From positions 1 to 16,478 of the forward strand of contig DAHVOF010000254.1 of the NCBI GenBank assembly GCA_027318945.1: a DNA stretch of 16,478 bases, read 5' to 3'. A program made the translations under genes and the position numbers. Below the pieces are notes generated by a model. It searched no databases and was not told where the DNA came from. It saw nothing but the letters and a program-made list of their open reading frames with translations. Below are positions 1 through 7,918 of the stretch, one piece after another. The DNA comes from Actinomycetota bacterium. GTDB lineage: Bacteria; Actinomycetota; Acidimicrobiia; Acidimicrobiales; Acidimicrobiaceae. Each line of letters begins with the position of its first letter. Position 1 is the stretch's first letter.

Positions 1-581
1 CAAGCGGCCAACTGGGACTCATCAACGCGGTTGAGCGTTTCAGCCCTGCGGAGGGATTCCAGTTCTCGACGTATGCGACGATCCGGATCCAGGGGGCAAT
101 CATCGACGAGATGCGCAAGGACGACATCCTTCCTAAGAGGATGAGGGCGCGGGTTCGCACCTACCAGGTCGCAAAGGAGTCGCTTGAAGCCGATCTTCAC
201 CGCACGCCAACCCTGCGAGAGCTGGCTGAGCATTTGGAAACCACCATTGCCGAGATAATGGAGATCGACGACATGGCGGTTCTTTCGAGCTATCTCGTAC
301 CTCTTTCCATGGTCAGCGACGAGGCGACTGTACCAGCTTCTGGATTGGGCTTAGAGCCGAGCGAGGCCGCCGACCTCGCGTCTATGCGCGATATGGTCAA
401 ATCAGCGCTTTTGAACATTACCGAGCGACAGCGCCAAGTACTCGTTCTTCACTTCCTCGAAGGATTCCACAAAAGCGAGATCGCAGAGATGCTCGGCATT
501 GACCGCTCTCGAGTGACTCAGCTCATTCAACAGGGCCTGCGCAACCTGAGAGTCCAGTTGGAAAAGAGTCGGGAATCTTAG
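1..581 (+). CDS. fliA: RNA polymerase sigma factor of the FliA/WhiG (sigma-28) type, 3' part only
   Basis: The gene enters from the left edge; the reading frame begins at base 3 and 192 residues remain. Sigma-70 region 2 opens the fragment, with GLINAVERFSP followed by FSTYATIRIQGAIIDEMR, the -10 recognition helix pattern. Region 3 follows at about residues 55-110 (RTPTLRELAEHL). Region 4 is at about residues 135-190, where EIAEMLGIDRSRVTQL is the -35 helix-turn-helix. Spacing and the ILPKRMRARVR stretch after region 2 fit FliA/WhiG rather than SigB/SigF. In this family the protein directs RNA polymerase to late flagellar or motility promoters, and it is usually held by an anti-sigma factor (FlgM, RsiG). 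It converges with csrA 82 nt away. The neighbouring motility operon supports the FliA role; the name could equally be whiG. An ATG at 111 is internal to region 2 and is not the real start. Confidence 0.88.
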   Translation, partial: SGQLGLINAVERFSPAEGFQFSTYATIRIQGAIIDEMRKDDILPKRMRARVRTYQVAKESLEADLHRTPTLRELAEHLETTIAEIMEIDDMAVLSSYLVPLSMVSDEATVPASGLGLEPSEAADLASMRDMVKSALLNITERQRQVLVLHFLEGFHKSEIAEMLGIDRSRVTQLIQQGLRNLRVQLEKSRES

Positions 582-663
582 CTGAATACCTGACCAAAAT
601 TGCAATTAAAAACTGGAGCGCGACCACGATCCGCGGCCAAACTGGATCGGCTCATAGGCAAAG

Positions 664-945
664 CTAACTGTTGTTGGCGCCATCCTCAACTGACTTCGCC
701 TTTGACTGCCTTTCTCCGTACGATGCCCATTCTGCAGTGTCCACCGTCATTGCGGGTGCCGCGCTGGCAGACTCGACATTCTCCTGCCTGATTCGGTCTA
801 TCACCTCTTGGCGGTCGATGCGAATGTGCCTAGGAGCATCTATGCCAAGCCGAACTCGTCCATTTGGAGACACGGAAAGAACCGTAACCACTACATCATC
901 CCCGATCAGGATCTTCTGACCAATTTCGCGGGTAAGGGCAAGCAT
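664..945 (-). CDS. csrA: CsrA translational regulator with long C-terminal tail
   Basis: This is a small RNA-binding dimer that binds GGA-containing sites in mRNA leaders and controls translation, classically of flagellin. The core covers residues 1-55: MLALTREIGQKILIGDD at the start, RVRLGIDAP in the middle and R45 in IRIDRQEV, equivalent to the RNA-binding Arg44 of E. coli CsrA. At 93 residues it is longer than the usual 61-80. The tail from about residue 55 is polar and low in complexity, with no recognisable domain. The ATG has a strong AAGGGGAG Shine-Dalgarno sequence 7 nt upstream. It lies 4 nt after fliW, its usual antagonist partner, and is the last gene of the leftward operon. The stop is TAG. 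Confidence 0.95.
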   Translation of the reverse strand: MLALTREIGQKILIGDDVVVTVLSVSPNGRVRLGIDAPRHIRIDRQEVIDRIRQENVESASAAPAMTVDTAEWASYGERQSKAKSVEDGANNS

Positions 946-949
946 TCTT

Positions 950-1417
950 CTACTCCCCTTCTTCTGTTGGGAATGGCGTTCTCACACTCCAGCCAACTTC
1001 CCGCTCGCTGAGAGCTGGCACAAGCTGATCGGCCAACCCGTTCACACGGTTGACCACTATCGGGGAGTAAAGGTTTGCCGTCGAAGACGACAACGGGTCC
1101 CTCGGATGGACAATGGCAATGATCAACACGTCTTCGGCCTTGCTGATGCCAAGCTGCTCGACGGTCAATTCGTCGATGCCAACCTCGTAATCATGCCACA
1201 ATACGCCTGGAGACATCACCAAAAGCGCAAGGTTCTCCAAGACCTGTCCGCCCTGGGTCGTCACCGGATCGCTACAGCGAAGTCGCGCGAAAACACCCTC
1301 CGGGTCATCTCCGATCGGCTCAAGTTCAAAATGCCGAGCCCCTTTGAATCCGGGCAGATCACGAAAGAAGGTCAACTCGGTTTTGCTGATCAGACCGGCT
1401 TCGATTGCCGTGTTCAT
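950..1417 (-). CDS. fliW: FliW flagellar assembly factor (CsrA antagonist)
   Basis: FliW binds flagellin or CsrA in alternation, so free FliW releases CsrA repression when flagellin is scarce. The family pattern is clear: LPGFKGARHFEL near the N-terminus, a DY dipeptide after the long central strand, ISKAEDVLIIAIVHP, then the signature TANLYSPIVVN followed by a Gln where the family has Q(V/L)V. The start chosen is the ATG at 1417 (155 residues), which has a GAGGGAG Shine-Dalgarno about 9 nt upstream. An ATG at 1444 would add nine residues (MTEIEGVHS), but those codons contain the Shine-Dalgarno itself, so the longer form is less likely. csrA follows 4 nt downstream and flgL precedes it by 78 nt. 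Confidence 0.92.
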   Translation of the reverse strand: MNTAIEAGLISKTELTFFRDLPGFKGARHFELEPIGDDPEGVFARLRCSDPVTTQGGQVLENLALLVMSPGVLWHDYEVGIDELTVEQLGISKAEDVLIIAIVHPRDPLSSSTANLYSPIVVNRVNGLADQLVPALSEREVGWSVRTPFPTEEGE

Positions 1418-1495
1418 GGAATGCACTCCCTCAATTTCAGTCATCGTTAATATACGCCCCCCAGCCGCCGATAGGAACTAAATGCCCGTTTTGCT

Positions 1496-2398
1496 TTAGG
1501 GCGCGATGAACTGCTGAAGAGTTTCCGGAATGGCTCGCGATGCGGCCCAAAGAGCTGCCTGGTAGTTAGTCATCTCTTCGTTGAGTTGAGTTGTAGCCGT
1601 GGTCACATTTAGGTCTTGCAAATTGGCCTGTTTCGCCTGAACATCGGCCAACTGTGTCGTAATTGCCGAAGAAGCGGCAGTTACGGCCAGCGAAGATGAG
1701 CCCAGGACTGCGCTTTGCTGCTCTGCCGCAGAAATATTGGAATTGAGGCCACTGATAGCCGAGGAGATCTGGGGCGACGTCGGCGTTCCCGAAAGAAGGG
1801 CACTAGCGACGGTCGACAGCACGTTGAAGACACTCGAAGCGCCAGCCCCGAATAGAGATGTCCCCGGGACTGAAAGAACCGTGGTTTGCCCCACGCCAGA
1901 ACCCGGCCCCACCACAATCGTGGGCGGATCGCCGTTGCCGAGATAGTTTCCACTCGAGTCATAAGCAACCATCGACGCCGACGTGCCAGCAAACATCGCC
2001 CGGTCTTCGAACTGCGTGTTGGAAAGATCCAGCAAATTCGACACAACACCTTGCAGCTGGCGGCCGATCGCCTGGTAAGAGGAGCTGTTCTGAACGCCTT
2101 GGTTTGAGGCCTGCAGCAAAAGTGTGCTGGCAGACTGCATAGCCTGAAGAACCTCGTTCGCAGTGCTGCTTGCGGCATTCAGCCAAGAAGTCGCCGTGGC
2201 GGCATTAGATTGCCAGCTGATCAACTGACTTGCCTGACTTGAAAGAGCCAGCACCTGAGTTACCGCCGTCGGGTTGTCTGAGGGGCTGTTCAGCTGCTGA
2301 CCTGTCGCAATCTGAGTCTGCAGCCGAGAAATGCTTCCCTCTTGTACTGAAAGCTGGTTGGCCAGCATTTGCGTAAGGGCGCCAGTAGTAATTGACAT
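1496..2398 (-). CDS. flgL: FlgL, flagellar hook-filament junction protein (HAP3)
   Basis: FlgL joins FlgK to the flagellin filament and is exported through the flagellar type III apparatus. The 300-residue protein has the flagellin-like N-terminus: MSITTGALTQMLANQL, then QTQIATGQQLNSPSDNPTAV, the SDNP turn typical of FlgL and flagellins. The C-terminal helix from about residue 245 (VQAKQANLQDLNVTTATTQL) is the matching coiled-coil half. The central 130-240 segment is Ser/Gly/Ala rich, as expected for a surface-exposed domain. There is no signal peptide, which fits T3SS export. The ATG is one base after the TAA of flgK, so the two are almost certainly co-translated. Confidence 0.93.
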   Translation of the reverse strand: MSITTGALTQMLANQLSVQEGSISRLQTQIATGQQLNSPSDNPTAVTQVLALSSQASQLISWQSNAATATSWLNAASSTANEVLQAMQSASTLLLQASNQGVQNSSSYQAIGRQLQGVVSNLLDLSNTQFEDRAMFAGTSASMVAYDSSGNYLGNGDPPTIVVGPGSGVGQTTVLSVPGTSLFGAGASSVFNVLSTVASALLSGTPTSPQISSAISGLNSNISAAEQQSAVLGSSSLAVTAASSAITTQLADVQAKQANLQDLNVTTATTQLNEEMTNYQAALWAASRAIPETLQQFIAP

Positions 2399-2399
2399 C

Positions 2400-3857
2400 T
2401 TATACCGCCTGCATGAGTGCCTGGAGGCTTGTCGTTATGGCGTTGACCACCTTGGAGATAGCCTGAAAGTCGTTCTGAGCAGCCAGCACCTTCAACTCCT
2501 CGTTATTCATGTTTACCCCGGACACAGCCGAAATATTGTTAGATGCGGTGGTGGCCAGATTGGATGCCGTAGTCGCTACCGTCGACGCATTTGCGGATTG
2601 AGTTCCCAGCGCTCCTATCATCGTCCGATATAGAACATCCGGGCCGCTCGCCGACGTGGCAAGGGCAGCCATGGCCTGGGCGTTTGTCCCGTCAAGTGTC
2701 GGCGTGCCAATGACATTCGAATTGGCTGGTCCCGGCGCAGATGCGGTCGCCAGCAAGCTCGAATCTGCCGACAGCGCAGGTGACACACCTATCGTTGCGG
2801 CAGAATTTAGTGAGCCCGAGCTAACGCTATAAGCAGCCGTAGATCCGTTGTCCACGAAGATGTTGGGCAGTACTGTTCCCGCGTATCCGCCGGCAATCGC
2901 GCTTCCAGGGTCGCCGTTCGCTGCCATGCCACTGCCCTGCAGCGAGTTGAGGCTTGTTGCCAGTGAATCTGCGACGGAGTTCAACTGCGACTGATAGCTT
3001 GGAATCGTAGTGTTCACTGCTGTAATATTCGCACCTATCGAGCCGCCCGCGTCAACTGCGACTCCATTGGCTGTCGCAATTCCGAAATCGGCGGTCAAGG
3101 CAGATCCAGTTGTTGAAAGCGTCTGCGCGACATCGCCTCCTACCAGCTGAACACCGTTTAAATAAACAGAGATAGAGCCGTTTGGGGCAGTAGTCGCCGA
3201 AACTCCCAGCAGTCCCGCCAATTTGTTGACTGCTGTGATGCTTTGATCAATTAGGGAGTTGACATCCTGCCCTCCGCTTGCACCCGCAACTATCCCAGCG
3301 TTAAGCCGTGATACCTGTGTGAGGAGAGAATTCGCTTGTGCAAGCCAACCGCCATCATTGGATCCCGATCCGACCTGACTCTGGAGCGATGACCCGAGCT
3401 GAGCCAACTGCGAGTAGCTGCCGCTGATGGTTCCAGCTACAGTCTGAGCCGCGCCGACCACAGCCTGTTGGGCCCCCGACTGGCTTGGATTCGCGGAAAG
3501 TGCCGACAGGTCGGACCAGAGAGTGGAAAGCTGCGAATTAAGCCCCGTGCTGGACGGCTCCGGAAAGATCGACTCGATCGAACTCATCACGGTACTAGCC
3601 TGGCTTGCCGCGCCCTGAACACCCTGAGCTGCAATGTTGGCAGCAACGTAGGCGGCATCACTCAACCTTGTCACTGAGCCGACAAGAACTCCCTGACCTG
3701 CACCAAACGGGCCATTAGCAGCTTCAGGTGACAAGTTAACCTGCTCGGTAGCATATCCCGGAGTATTGATATTGGAGAGATTGTTAGAGGCCGTGTTCAG
3801 CTCTGCGGTATCCGCATTCAGTCCACTCGCCACGATCGAAAGGCCCATGTCACTCAT
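2400..3857 (-). CDS. flgK: FlgK, flagellar hook-associated protein 1 (HAP1)
   Basis: FlgK is the first junction protein placed on the hook tip. The N-terminus carries the rod/hook-family motif at residues 20-36 (ELNTASNNLSNINTPGY), and the C-terminus carries the paired helix beginning SGVNMNNEELKVLAAQNDFQA. At 485 residues the length is normal. The middle part is Ser/Ala/Gly rich and variable. The ATG overlaps the TGA of the upstream flgN gene as ATGA, a 4-nt coupling with its own chaperone. A second ATG at codon 4 is possible, but the first fits the overlap better. Confidence 0.95.
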   Translation of the reverse strand: MSDMGLSIVASGLNADTAELNTASNNLSNINTPGYATEQVNLSPEAANGPFGAGQGVLVGSVTRLSDAAYVAANIAAQGVQGAASQASTVMSSIESIFPEPSSTGLNSQLSTLWSDLSALSANPSQSGAQQAVVGAAQTVAGTISGSYSQLAQLGSSLQSQVGSGSNDGGWLAQANSLLTQVSRLNAGIVAGASGGQDVNSLIDQSITAVNKLAGLLGVSATTAPNGSISVYLNGVQLVGGDVAQTLSTTGSALTADFGIATANGVAVDAGGSIGANITAVNTTIPSYQSQLNSVADSLATSLNSLQGSGMAANGDPGSAIAGGYAGTVLPNIFVDNGSTAAYSVSSGSLNSAATIGVSPALSADSSLLATASAPGPANSNVIGTPTLDGTNAQAMAALATSASGPDVLYRTMIGALGTQSANASTVATTASNLATTASNNISAVSGVNMNNEELKVLAAQNDFQAISKVVNAITTSLQALMQAV

Positions 3858-4336
3858 ATCGCACCCTCCACCAGCACGCCGGACCGAACCATCGGCCGAC
3901 CGTAGTGAGTTTGGCTGTCGCCATTAAGGAATCTCAGTGCCTCCTCCGTAACTGCAGCGCGACGACCGACCGTCTCTGTGATCGAACCTGCCAAGCCTTG
4001 TATTTCAGTCACCGCCTCAATGAGAGCTTGGCGCTTCCCAGAAAGAATCTCTCGCCAACCACCGCTTGCGTTTGAAGCTAGCTCCTCCAGGCATGGCGGG
4101 ACGTCAAGATTGAACTCATCCGCCAACCGGACAGTGACCGAGGCACGCACAAGCTCTGAAAGCCGAAGTGCTTCAAAAGCTATCTCTGCTTCGTGAACGG
4201 CGGTAGGAATCGATTGCCCGTAGTCGCCATCGGCAAGAGCGGAGAGCACTATGAGTCGGTAACGAACTGTCGCGAGCAACTCAAGCTCTCTGTCAAGCGT
4301 CTCGACGAATTGGACAAGAAGGTCGTCAATATTCAC
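3854..4336 (-). CDS. flgN: FlgN-like export chaperone for FlgK/FlgL
   Basis: This is a 160-residue, largely helical, acidic protein, and it matches the FlgN pattern in outline: an N-terminal helix (DDLLVQFVETLDRELELLATV), an ALADGDYG-type loop, a long middle helix, and a C-terminal YG-containing tail (HYGRPMVRSG). FlgN keeps FlgK and FlgL unfolded for export. The assignment rests on that pattern and on its place directly before flgK with a 4-nt ATGA overlap. The start is GTG; the in-frame region upstream holds a TGA and no other start codon, and no clear Shine-Dalgarno is visible. The 52-nt spacer upstream contains the perfect palindrome GGGGCCCC. FlgN is poorly conserved, so another flagellar chaperone is a small possibility. 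Confidence 0.8.
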   Translation of the reverse strand: MNIDDLLVQFVETLDRELELLATVRYRLIVLSALADGDYGQSIPTAVHEAEIAFEALRLSELVRASVTVRLADEFNLDVPPCLEELASNASGGWREILSGKRQALIEAVTEIQGLAGSITETVGRRAAVTEEALRFLNGDSQTHYGRPMVRSGVLVEGAI

Positions 4337-4388
4337 TGGTAGGATTAACGTCCCTTGTCAGCGCATAATTGAGGGGCCCCAGAGCACG

Positions 4389-4661
4389 TCACGAGTCGGA
4401 CGCACCTTCGATTCGGTCGGCGTTTCCCGCTCTCGCCTGCGCTCTTGCGTAACGTAGCAGCACGGCAGAAACCATCCAGACAACAATGCTATTAAACAAA
4501 AACGCTTCCGCCAATCGCAGCAGAACCACCAGGGCTGAAAGACCCTGCGAGAACATCTCGTTCAGTGCCGGGAGTGTAACCACTAACGAAAGGACCACTA
4601 CCGCGAGGGGCCTGTACCGGTACACATCGGCGATGAAGCCGCTGTAGTTCCTGCGTTTCAA
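4389..4661 (-). CDS. Small two-helix membrane protein of unknown function, in the flhG position
   Basis: I do not recognise this 90-residue protein. It starts with a basic, aromatic stretch (KRRNYSGFIADVYRYR), has two hydrophobic segments at about residues 18-36 and 42-72 (the second contains FNSIVVWMVSAVLL), and ends in a charged tail rich in Ala/Arg/Asp. The topology looks like two membrane helices with basic cytoplasmic flanks. The start chosen is the TTG at 4661, which overlaps the TGA of the FlhF-like gene as TTGA and has GAGAGG just upstream. A longer form from 4703 (104 residues) would overlap that gene by 46 nt and is less likely. It sits inside the motility operon between the flhF-like gene and flgN, where other bacteria often carry flhG. 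A role in motility is inferred from position only. Confidence 0.7.
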   Translation of the reverse strand: MKRRNYSGFIADVYRYRPLAVVVLSLVVTLPALNEMFSQGLSALVVLLRLAEAFLFNSIVVWMVSAVLLRYARAQARAGNADRIEGASDS

Positions 4662-5758
4662 CTGTCCCTCTCGATTAGCGCACCTAGTAAAATCGTTACC
4701 CACCTCAGTGGCGTGGCCGGCATGCCGTCAAGGTACGCGATCGGAAGTACGCCGATAAGTTCGCCGGGAGTTGCGGTGTCGGCAAGATGTGCAATCGCAA
4801 GAGCATCGACGCGACCAACCTGATCACACCATTTCACGACATCCGACCGCTTTGACGTGGCGGGCACTGCTCCAAGTACGTAATCCGGCTGCAACTCGCG
4901 CATCCAGGCCAACGCCTCCGCCATGTCAGGAGATCGCAGTGGAGCCTCGACTATTACCACGCTAATCTTCTTTGCACATTGGCGAAACACCACCTGAAGT
5001 CTCCCGGACTCGCTTCTACCCGGAACTATGGCTCTCGAAGGCTCGAGATTTAGAGTTCTCAAGACCGCCCTCGCAGCTTGTTCGGCTTCCCCCTCGCCAC
5101 CCACCACCGCTATGGTCGATCCACCGGCACTAGAAATCTCGAGCGGAGTGGAAAGTCCAGATAGGGAGCGCAGGAGTCCATCTAGAGTGGCATCTCCCGC
5201 AGCAGGGCAATGTTGAGCGGGCACTCCCAACTCCTCCAAGGAGCTCAAGAATCCAGGAATCGACTCCCGACCCTCGAACGACCGGCGTAATAGAATCGTC
5301 TCGGCATCAGTAGGTCGTGCCTCCATTGCGACTACATTGCCCGTGTTCAGCGCAGCCTCGGCTTCCGATAAAACCTGTCTGAACGTCTCTGGAAATGGTT
5401 GGAAACCGATGGTCACCTGATCGACGGTTTCGTCGAGTAAATCGGCAATGGTGCTTCGACCCGCATATGTGAGTAGCTGCGCCGTCCAGTCCTCATGCGA
5501 CGACTCAGATGCCCCGGTCGGCTCAAGTCCGGAAATCTGCCCCACGGCAGTGACGGACGCAGAAAGGCTCGGAGGCGGAGTGATTCCTGCCACGAAGGTC
5601 TCTCGGGCAAAGAAGCCGCAGACCCCTCCCCTTCTCGTTTTCCAACAGCGCAGCGCCGCTTCGTCGCCCAGCTCCCTGCGGGCATTTGCGATTGCTTCTT
5701 CAGGTGTACGGCCCTCGAACTCTTGCCGGGGCAACTCAGACGGCTGCAACCACTTCAC
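4658..5758 (-). CDS. flhF: FlhF-like protein with degenerate GTPase domain
   Basis: FlhF is an SRP-family GTPase that sets flagellar placement or number. The 366-residue protein has the FlhF N-terminal pattern (residues 17-54: RTPEEAIANARRELGDEAAL, then GGVCGFFARETF). The C-terminal 210-350 part follows the NG-domain order. Hydrophobic STIAVVG stands where the P-loop strand lies, VVIVEAPLRS where DTAGR lies, PATSKRSDVVKW where SATTKYRDLLE lies, and AIAHLADTATPGELIGVL where FTKLDETSSLGSLLNVL lies. None of the GTP-binding residues survives: there is no GKT, no DTAG and no TKLD. The start is GTG with GGGAG 8 nt upstream, overlapping the end of flhA by 23 nt. The family assignment is moderate to high; catalytic activity is unlikely. 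Confidence 0.75.
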   Translation of the reverse strand: MKWLQPSELPRQEFEGRTPEEAIANARRELGDEAALRCWKTRRGGVCGFFARETFVAGITPPPSLSASVTAVGQISGLEPTGASESSHEDWTAQLLTYAGRSTIADLLDETVDQVTIGFQPFPETFRQVLSEAEAALNTGNVVAMEARPTDAETILLRRSFEGRESIPGFLSSLEELGVPAQHCPAAGDATLDGLLRSLSGLSTPLEISSAGGSTIAVVGGEGEAEQAARAVLRTLNLEPSRAIVPGRSESGRLQVVFRQCAKKISVVIVEAPLRSPDMAEALAWMRELQPDYVLGAVPATSKRSDVVKWCDQVGRVDALAIAHLADTATPGELIGVLPIAYLDGMPATPLRWVTILLGALIERDS

Positions 5759-7844
5759 GGTTCACACTCCCTACTATTGCGATCTTCATGCCGGAACTGA
5801 TTTCCCCAGCACCGAGAACTCCGAGCCGGGGAAGGCTTGGAGACACCAAGCGTCGCATGGCAGGCCGAAGCTTGTTGGCGCAAAGGAGCACCGGAGTGTT
5901 TCCACGCGATTCCGCGTCACGCAGCAGTCGCCCGATCTCCCTCAGTATTGCTTCCGCCTCTCCCGCCGCTATCGTAACGACCCTTTTCCCGCGCTCACCG
6001 GAACGCAGCAAGGTCAGCAGTCCCTGCTCCAGAACCGGCGAAAAAGTAATAGCCCAGATCGTTCCATCCTTTTCGTGCATTGATGCAATAGTGGTGGCGA
6101 GCGCAAGGCGGGCAGCTTCAACCAGGGAATCGGAGTCTTTCTGCTGGGTTCTCGCCTGCTCGGTTAGCGCCTCGATGATCCGAACCATGTCTCGTATCGG
6201 TACGCCTTCTTCCAACAACTCTCTCAACACGCCCTGAATGTCACCAAGCGTTAGATTTGCCGAACTCATCTCCTCGAGGACTACGGGATTGCTACCCCTA
6301 ATAGCGTCCAGCAGCAGCTTTGTGTCCTGGCGTGAAATAAGATCTCCGGCGCGATCGCGAACTATCTCAGCAAGATGAGTCGTGATCACAGCTGACCTAT
6401 CGACGACTGTTACTCCAGCTACAGCTGCCTGATGACTGAGACCAACCGGAATCCACTTTGCCCGGCCGCCAAAAGCCGGATCACGGGTGTCAATTCCACT
6501 CAAACCATCCAAGTTCTCTCCAATTGCCAAGAGCCTTCCGCGCGGAGCCTGCCCTCGCGCCACCTCGACGCCGTGCACCTTGATTGCATATTCTGCGCTT
6601 GGAAGATCGAGATTATCCCTCGTGTGCACGCGCGGCATGACGATTCCAAGCTCATTCGCAATATTGCGCCGCAAGAGCTTCACCCGCTCCAGCAGATCGC
6701 CCCCACGGTCCACTTGAACAAGATCGATAAGCTCAATGCCAATCTCAAGGCTCAGAGGCTCAACTGCCATCGCAGCCGCAAGAGCTTCAGGAGTTTCTTC
6801 GGGAATCTCTGACGGACTTAGCTCTACCACCGCACTTTTATCCTGTCCATCGCTGGGGAGGCGTCTTCCAAGGAAAAAAACTGAGCACCCGATGATCATG
6901 AATGGCAATTTCGGCAATCCAGGCACAGCTGCGAGCACAGCCATAATCAATCCGGCAGTTCGAACTACGCGCCTGAACCGTGAAAGCTGCTGCACTACGC
7001 TGTGCCCGAGATCATGTTCGCCCGCAGCCCTTGTAACTATTATGCCTGTCGAAAGCGAGAGAAGGAGGGCAGGTATCTGTGAAACAAGCCCGTCTCCCAC
7101 GGACAGCAGACTGTAGGTGTCGATGGCCTGAGTGATCCCCAGATGCCGCTGGACAATTCCGATTGTGAGACCACCAACCAGATTCACCATGGTGATGACA
7201 ATGGCGGCTATGGCATCTCCTCTAACAAACTTGGACGAACCATCCATTGCGCCGTAGAAGTCGGCCTCGTCGGCTATCTCCTGGCGACGCCTTCGTGCCT
7301 CTTGCTCATCTATGGCACCAGAGGCCCTGTCCGCATCGATGGCCATCTGCTTGCCAGGCATGGCATCGAGAGTGAAGCGCGCCGCCACTTCAGCAACGCG
7401 TCCTGAACCGGAAGTTATCACCACGAACTGGATGATGATCAAAATGAAGAAAACCACGAGCCCAACGACAATCGAACCGCCTATGACAAAATGCCCAAAG
7501 CTTTCGACGACCACTCCCGCATACCCGTGAAGAAGCACCTGGCGGGTGACAGCCACGTTGAGCGCGAGCCGGAACATCGTCGCGATCAGAACAAGGGTTG
7601 GAAAGACGGAAAAGTCCAAAGGTCTTCTCACTTGCATCGCAGTGAGGAGAACCAGAACCGAAGCAGTGATGTTAGCCGTGATCAGAAGGTCTATCAAAAA
7701 TGTTGGAAGGGGGATAACGAGGACGACTACGACAGCCACGACCGAAAGGGGAACTGCCATCCGTGAAATCTGCAGCCATCTGCCAGCCCCGACGCTCGTG
7801 GCTTCAGGCATTGTGAAATCCGGCATTGTAAAGCTGCATTGCAC
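5736..7844 (-). CDS. flhA: FlhA, flagellar type III export gate protein
   Basis: FlhA forms the nonameric ring of the export gate; its cytosolic domain docks chaperone-substrate complexes and its membrane part conducts protons. The 702-residue length is normal. The membrane half (residues 25-330) has about eight hydrophobic segments, with the signatures RLALNVAVTRQVLL and DAMPGKQMAIDADRASGAID followed by the charged FHIPEP loop (EARRRRQEIADEADFYGAMD). The C-terminal half is the soluble domain, ending GVLGAGEI and VNREVVAAV. The first ATG (7844) has GGAG 6 nt upstream; two further ATGs at codons 7 and 12 are less well placed. It is preceded by a 121-nt spacer, the largest inside the operon, and overlaps the flhF-like gene by 23 nt. 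Confidence 0.97.
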   Translation of the reverse strand: MQCSFTMPDFTMPEATSVGAGRWLQISRMAVPLSVVAVVVVLVIPLPTFLIDLLITANITASVLVLLTAMQVRRPLDFSVFPTLVLIATMFRLALNVAVTRQVLLHGYAGVVVESFGHFVIGGSIVVGLVVFFILIIIQFVVITSGSGRVAEVAARFTLDAMPGKQMAIDADRASGAIDEQEARRRRQEIADEADFYGAMDGSSKFVRGDAIAAIVITMVNLVGGLTIGIVQRHLGITQAIDTYSLLSVGDGLVSQIPALLLSLSTGIIVTRAAGEHDLGHSVVQQLSRFRRVVRTAGLIMAVLAAVPGLPKLPFMIIGCSVFFLGRRLPSDGQDKSAVVELSPSEIPEETPEALAAAMAVEPLSLEIGIELIDLVQVDRGGDLLERVKLLRRNIANELGIVMPRVHTRDNLDLPSAEYAIKVHGVEVARGQAPRGRLLAIGENLDGLSGIDTRDPAFGGRAKWIPVGLSHQAAVAGVTVVDRSAVITTHLAEIVRDRAGDLISRQDTKLLLDAIRGSNPVVLEEMSSANLTLGDIQGVLRELLEEGVPIRDMVRIIEALTEQARTQQKDSDSLVEAARLALATTIASMHEKDGTIWAITFSPVLEQGLLTLLRSGERGKRVVTIAAGEAEAILREIGRLLRDAESRGNTPVLLCANKLRPAMRRLVSPSLPRLGVLGAGEISSGMKIAIVGSVNREVVAAV

Positions 7845-7847
7845 GCT

Positions 7848-7881
7848 CCAGGACGATAATTATTTTCACGTCCGTCCCTGG
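7848..7881 (-). promoter_or_regulatory. Hairpin immediately upstream of the flhA ribosome binding site
   Basis: The arms at 7848-7855 and 7873-7881 are complementary over 8 bp with one unpaired base, around a 17-nt AT-rich loop. On the minus-strand transcript the 3' arm ends in CGTCCTGG, and the flhA Shine-Dalgarno GGAG begins within it. Folding would therefore hide half of the ribosome binding site. A competing 5-bp pairing (7851-7855 with 7869-7873) also exists. Control of flhA translation is inferred, not shown. Confidence 0.35.
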
Positions 7882-7918
7882 ACATGGCTCGGCTTTCCTG
7901 CCAGTTTGTTACACGGCC

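Noticed and set aside
627..649. CGATCC/GGATCG 6-bp hairpin between fliA and csrA as a shared terminator
   Set aside because: The loop is 11 nt and no T-run follows closely on either strand, so it is too weak to call a terminator, although it sits where one is expected.
1681..2178. 165-codon minus-strand open frame within flgL
   Set aside because: It is an alternative frame of flgL, rich in Arg/Pro/Cys, with no start signal of its own.
4662..4703. Longer 104-residue form of the small two-TM protein
   Set aside because: It would overlap the FlhF-like gene by 46 nt, while the TTG at 4661 fits the tight coupling seen throughout the operon.
5448..6083. 211-codon plus-strand open frame antisense to flhA/flhF-like
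   Set aside because: It is a shadow of two well-supported minus-strand genes, with no recognisable motif and biased composition.
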